From assembly GCF_017349355.1 (NCBI RefSeq), contig NZ_JAFMPM010000006.1, positions 434,001 to 498,000 on the forward strand: 64,000 nucleotides of DNA. The letters run 5' to 3'. The notes under the pieces are model-generated. The model was given only the letters and a program-made list of their open reading frames with translations. It ran no database searches and had not been told where the DNA came from. Source of the DNA: Thiothrix fructosivorans. Lineage in GTDB: Bacteria; Pseudomonadota; Gammaproteobacteria; Thiotrichales; Thiotrichaceae. The position numbers and the translations under genes were made by a program. Below are positions 60,951 to 64,000 of this stretch, in pieces (position 1 is the first letter of the stretch; each line of letters opens with the position of its first letter).

Positions 60951-60997
60951 ACGCCTCCTCCTGCGCTAAGCACTTAAGCAGATAGGGAAAGAGCCTC

Positions 60998-61014
60998 CCA
61001 ACCTTTTCCCAACC
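60998..61014 (+). promoter_or_regulatory. CCAACC-repeat operator, site D (GAF regulator)
   Basis: CCAACCTTTTCCCAACC, 48 bp upstream of the divergent GAF regulator start, suggesting autoregulation. The 421-bp gap 60951-61372 also holds site E. Between them I see AT-rich DNA and short unsupported frames only. Confidence 0.6.
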
Positions 61015-61284
61015 TTTACGCTGTTAATATTGGCAAGTAGCTGATGTTAACAGACGACTGGAGACAAGATTACCACGCAATATTGAATATGAAAAGGGCA
61101 TTATCAATAAATATATCAAGCGAAAAACCAAAGCAATCGCTGCTGATTATTTTTTACAAAACTTATTTTCACCTGACAATGAAAAAATATAACTAATTGA
61201 TAAAATTGGTAATATTGTTTATTTCCATTTATTTTCATTAGTGAAAAAAATTAAGCTCAATCTGCTAATTTTTTTGTGCAACAC

Positions 61285-61301
61285 CCAACCTTTTTCCAAC
61301 C
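61285..61301 (+). promoter_or_regulatory. CCAACC-repeat operator, site E (porin)
   Basis: CCAACCTTTTTCCAACC, 72 bp before the porin ATG. Confidence 0.65.
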
Positions 61302-61372
61302 CCAACAGTTTTACGCTCAGCCTCGCCGATAAAAGGTTTATTTAAACGACCGACTATTAAGGAGAGGAGATC

Positions 61373-62590
61373 ATGCATAAAAATTTAATCGTTCTAGCGG
61401 TGTCTGCCGCACTGGTATCCAACGTTCTGCCCACCGCCCAAGCTGCTTCGTGGAAAGCGGGTGACTGGGATCTAGGCTTAGGCGGCAACGTCAACACCTA
61501 TTACACCGTGACCACTTGTGATGCGGACAAGCTGGGTACAGGCGGTGGCACGATGGCGGGCTTAGCCTGTTTAGATTCTGATACAGGTACATTTGCAGAT
61601 GCCAATACGCACAGCGTTTCTAATGGCTTGCTGCCCGCATCCCTGAACTTCAGCGCTAAAACCAAGCAAGAAGGCTACGACTTGAGCGGTAATGTGAACG
61701 TCTATTACGGCGTTGCCAGTTCCCAAGGTGGTGCTAACGGAGATGCACTGGACTTTTCCAGCGTCGATGCACGGCAGGTCTACATGACCGTTGGCAATGA
61801 AAAGATGGGTACGGTGAAAGCAGGGCGTGACTTCGGTCTGTTCGGTTTCGATGCGGTCATCGGCGATATGTCATTGCAAGGCACAGGTGCGAGTTTTGCT
61901 TCCGCAGGCCCTGGGCATACCACGCTGGGTGGCTTGGGCTACGGCTACGTGTACACCGACCGCTTGGCGCAAATCAACTGGACTTCCCCGAAGAAAAACG
62001 GCGTGGAAGCCACGCTTGGGGTATTCAACCCGCTGGATGGTCAAGAATCCAATGGCAAATCCACGGGTGACGGCGGACAACCGGGCTTGCACGGCAAAAT
62101 CAGCTACGACGTGGACAATGGCAATGGAGTCAAAACCCACTTATCTGCCAGCGCCCTGAACCAGAAAGTCAAACTCTCCAACGGTCAGAAGCCTAGCATC
62201 CAAGGCACGGATGTCTTTGCACGCGTAGACATCAACAAAGCCAGCCTTGCGGGCGGCTACTTCCAAGGCGAAGGCATGGATACGCTGGGCATTGGCGGTA
62301 TCGTGTTCCCCGGCTTCAGCAGCACTACGGGTGAAGCGGAAAAAGCCAAAGGTTACATGGCTCAAGCATCTTACAAGCTCAACAAAACCAAGCTGGGCGT
62401 GAACTACGCGCAAAGCAAGCAAACCAACCTCACCAAAGTCAAAAACGACAAGGTAACACTGGGCGCTTACCACAGCTTGACCGATAACCTCACGCTAGTT
62501 GGGGAAGTATCGCAACAGAAAAGTGAGCTGGACGGCAAAGGTACGGATAAATCCGGCACGGTCGCCGTGGGCGCAATGTTCTCCTTCTAA
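61373..62590 (+). CDS. Gram-negative porin
   Basis: 405 residues from ATG 61373 (AAGGAGAGGAGA upstream). Signal peptide ends at PTAQA (about 24). The mature protein has the alternating-strand pattern of general porins, motif VDARQVYMTVGNEKMGTVKA and a C-terminal Phe (VGAMFSF), which is the outer-membrane assembly signal. Gly/Asn-rich loops. The CCAACC operator and position beside pqqA suggest entry of an alcohol or other substrate into the periplasm. Confidence 0.85.
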   Translation: MHKNLIVLAVSAALVSNVLPTAQAASWKAGDWDLGLGGNVNTYYTVTTCDADKLGTGGGTMAGLACLDSDTGTFADANTHSVSNGLLPASLNFSAKTKQEGYDLSGNVNVYYGVASSQGGANGDALDFSSVDARQVYMTVGNEKMGTVKAGRDFGLFGFDAVIGDMSLQGTGASFASAGPGHTTLGGLGYGYVYTDRLAQINWTSPKKNGVEATLGVFNPLDGQESNGKSTGDGGQPGLHGKISYDVDNGNGVKTHLSASALNQKVKLSNGQKPSIQGTDVFARVDINKASLAGGYFQGEGMDTLGIGGIVFPGFSSTTGEAEKAKGYMAQASYKLNKTKLGVNYAQSKQTNLTKVKNDKVTLGAYHSLTDNLTLVGEVSQQKSELDGKGTDKSGTVAVGAMFSF

Positions 62591-62607
62591 CCAACCTTTC
62601 GCCAACC
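62591..62607 (+). promoter_or_regulatory. CCAACC-repeat operator, site F (pqqA)
   Basis: CCAACCTTTCGCCAACC, starting directly after the porin stop and ending 58 bp before pqqA, the same distance as at the cytochrome c gene. Confidence 0.65.
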
Positions 62608-62664
62608 TCATCACGGGCATACTGTAACCTCACCTTAAACCCTTAATCGAGAAGGAGATAGCTT

Positions 62665-62751
62665 ATGAAAAAGTCACTGAAATGGACTAAGCCAGCATTC
62701 AACGAAATGCGCTACGGTTTCGAGATTAACCTGTACATCATGAACCGTTAA
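62665..62751 (+). CDS. pqqA: PQQ precursor peptide PqqA
   Basis: 28 residues: [20 protein letters not shown] then INLYIMNR. The conserved Glu and Tyr (E20-x3-Y24) that PqqE links to make PQQ are present. AAGGAGAT ribosome site. It is followed 2 bp later by pqqB. Too short for usual gene finders. Confidence 0.93.
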   Translation: MKKSLKWTKPAFNEMRYGFEINLYIMNR

Positions 62752-62753
62752 TC

Positions 62754-63671
62754 TTGTTTACCTTGGTACTCGGTTCTGCGGCGGGGGGTGGATTTCCCCA
62801 GTGGAACTGTAATTGCCCAATGTGTACCGGGGAGCGGACGGGTGACATTGTTGCCCGTTCGCGCACCCAGTCCTCGATTGCGGTTTCCACCGACAAAGTG
62901 AACTGGTTGCTGGTGAATGCCTCGCCAGACATCCGTACCCAACTCAACGCTAATCACGCATTGCTGCAACCTGCTCGCCACTTACGCGATACAGGCATTG
63001 TGGCGGTGATGCTGGCTGATAGCCAAATTGACCATACCACGGGCTTGCTGATTTTGCGTGAAAGCAAGCAGCCACTGGAATTGTATTGCACCGATAGCGT
63101 CTACGAAGACCTGACCACAGGCTTCCCGATTTTGAACATGCTGGAACATTATTGCGGGGTGAATCGCCACGCGCTGCCGCTGGATGGCGCTGCGTTCAGC
63201 ATTCCCGGTTTGGATAATTTACGCATCACCCCCGTAGGCTTGCACAGCAAAGCGCCGCCGTATTCCCCGCATCGCCATAACCCCGGTATCGGCGATAACG
63301 TTGGCTTCTGGTTTGAAGACACTGCCACAGGCGGCAAGCTGTTTTATGCGCCCGGTTTGGGTGAAATCGAAGCGCACTTGCAACCGTTCTTTGCCAACGC
63401 CGATTGCGTGCTGGTGGATGGGACGTGTTGGACAGATGACGAAATGTTACGCCGTAAAGTCGGCACGAAACCCGCGCTGGACATGGGACACCTGTCGCAA
63501 TCGGGTGAAGGCGGCATGATGGAATGGCTGGCAAACTTCCCCGACACCCGCAAGATTCTGATTCACATCAACAACACCAACCCGATTCTGGAAGAGACTT
63601 CGCCCGAACGTGCTGAACTGGCTGCTGCGGGGATTGAGGTTTCATTTGATGGGATGTTGTTGGCGTTGTAG
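62754..63671 (+). CDS. pqqB: PQQ biosynthesis protein PqqB
   Basis: 305 residues. Metallo-beta-lactamase-fold protein with start [36 protein letters not shown], the [11 protein letters not shown] segment and [11 protein letters not shown]. Hydroxylates a cross-linked PqqA-derived intermediate. The start is a TTG 2 bp after the pqqA stop with no clear ribosome site, so its translation is likely coupled to pqqA. pqqC-E are not adjacent in the visible 329 bp downstream. Confidence 0.92.
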   Translation: MFTLVLGSAAGGGFPQWNCNCPMCTGERTGDIVARSRTQSSIAVSTDKVNWLLVNASPDIRTQLNANHALLQPARHLRDTGIVAVMLADSQIDHTTGLLILRESKQPLELYCTDSVYEDLTTGFPILNMLEHYCGVNRHALPLDGAAFSIPGLDNLRITPVGLHSKAPPYSPHRHNPGIGDNVGFWFEDTATGGKLFYAPGLGEIEAHLQPFFANADCVLVDGTCWTDDEMLRRKVGTKPALDMGHLSQSGEGGMMEWLANFPDTRKILIHINNTNPILEETSPERAELAAAGIEVSFDGMLLAL

Positions 63672-63698
63672 GAGCATGAGTTTGCTGGTTGCATTTAC

Positions 63699-63923
63699 CG
63701 CCTCACTCCGAACTTCCCCCCATCCCCAGCCCTTCCCCCGCAAGGGGTGAAGGGAGCTAAGATTTTCAAGTGCTACGGTTCTGGAATCACGAAATCTTGA
63801 ACCATCAAGCAGTCGCCATACAACAAATTCGCCAAGCTCTACACGAGCAGTCGCAGCACCTCTTGCCCCCTTCACCCCTTGCGGGGGAAGGGCTGGGGAT
63901 GGGGGGAAGTTCGGAGTGAGGCG
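63699..63923. repeat. 59-bp inverted repeat with GC-rich palindromic core
   Basis: Arms 63699-63757 and 63865-63923 are reverse complements with one mismatch, separated by 107 bp of unique DNA without a gene. The arms share a 39-bp core with the insertion in fmt (36283-36321). It looks like a short non-autonomous (MITE or REP-doublet) element. No other gene is seen between pqqB and the window end. Confidence 0.8.
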
Positions 63924-63971
63924 ATGAAGATAACCACCAAACTTGTATAAATACTCATGACCTAATCCCAA

Positions 63972-63988
63972 CCAACCTTTCTCCAACC
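63972..63988 (+). promoter_or_regulatory. CCAACC-repeat operator, site G (gene beyond the window)
   Basis: CCAACCTTTCTCCAACC, 12 bp from the window end. It predicts that the next rightward gene belongs to the same regulon, possibly a PQQ dehydrogenase or further pqq gene. Confidence 0.6.
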
Positions 63989-64000
63989 CCGCCCCTTCCA

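Noticed and set aside
61044-61196. 50-codon frame between the GAF regulator and porin
   Set aside because: No ribosome site, no similarity recognised, and low-complexity AT-rich context; not enough to call a gene.
1-64000. CRISPR arrays, rRNA and tRNA genes
   Set aside because: Intergenic regions were read for direct repeats with spacers and for cloverleaf/CCA patterns; none was found. The TATCCGCCAT and CCAACC repeats are operator-like, not CRISPR.

Overview
The window looks like chromosome from a sulfur-oxidising gammaproteobacterium of the Thiothrix type (Thiotrichales). This is an inference from gene content: a soeABC cytoplasmic sulfite dehydrogenase operon, a DsrE2/TusA sulfur-carrier cluster, a PQQ-dependent alcohol/aldehyde oxidation regulon, and a standard gammaproteobacterial housekeeping block (def-fmt-rsmB-DUF4390-ntrYX-like-trkAH, dprA-smg, speE). 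No rRNA, tRNA or CRISPR array was seen.

Layout. 1-2.8 kb: a leftward sulfur-trafficking cluster (GST start, AhpD-like protein, TusA fusion, DsrE2) with a TetR regulator and two similar operator-like sites. 2.9-6.4 kb: a rightward run with a nucleotidyltransferase/HEPN pair, a transglutaminase-like protein, two GNATs, a DUF1272 protein and a PaiB-like protein. 6.4-7.8 kb: a Fic protein with a degenerate catalytic motif and three operator-like repeats. 8.0-9.8 kb: an AT-rich zinc-ribbon membrane protein and a secreted SH3 protein. 9.8-12.4 kb: an rtcB RNA-ligase operon behind a leader that resembles an attenuator (promoter, 12-codon reading frame, alternative hairpins, terminator ending at the rtcB start codon). 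12.4-19.8 kb: a methyltransferase, two polysaccharide deacetylases separated by an IS66-family element, and a frameshifted O-antigen-ligase-like gene. 19.8-24.8 kb: an ABC importer, a diheme cytochrome c, an ABC-2 type ATPase and an aminopeptidase. 24.9-28 kb: dprA, smg, speE, yaeQ. 28-32.8 kb: soeCBA. 33-45.5 kb: housekeeping genes, a two-component system, potassium uptake and a pseudopilin. 45.5-51.9 kb: moeB-like, aldehyde dehydrogenase, dsbB, a VapBC pair, a lipoprotein, truncated selO and a membrane protein. 51.8-56.2 kb: a 1000-residue wHTH/ATPase/TPR regulator and two secreted proteins. 56.3-59.6 kb: a mobile-element zone with a second identical IS66 copy inside an MFS pseudogene, followed by tnpB. 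59.8-64 kb: a GAF/winged-helix regulator, porin, pqqA and pqqB.

Two signals stand out. First, the motif CCAAC(C/T)-N5-CCAACC, two half-sites 11 bp apart, occurs eight times, always upstream of genes that fit PQQ-dependent alcohol oxidation: the ABC importer, cytochrome c, aldehyde dehydrogenase (twice), GAF regulator, porin, pqqA, and just beyond pqqB. It looks like the operator of one regulon, probably read by the GAF/SARP-like protein. Second, the rtcB operon has an attenuator-like leader, a partner protein with an EIQSDW motif otherwise remembered from phage polyvalent proteins, and a small basic protein; this may be an undescribed, damage-induced RNA-repair operon.

Two single-base homopolymer frameshifts (O-antigen ligase-like gene, DUF4390 gene) may be real mutations or assembly errors.
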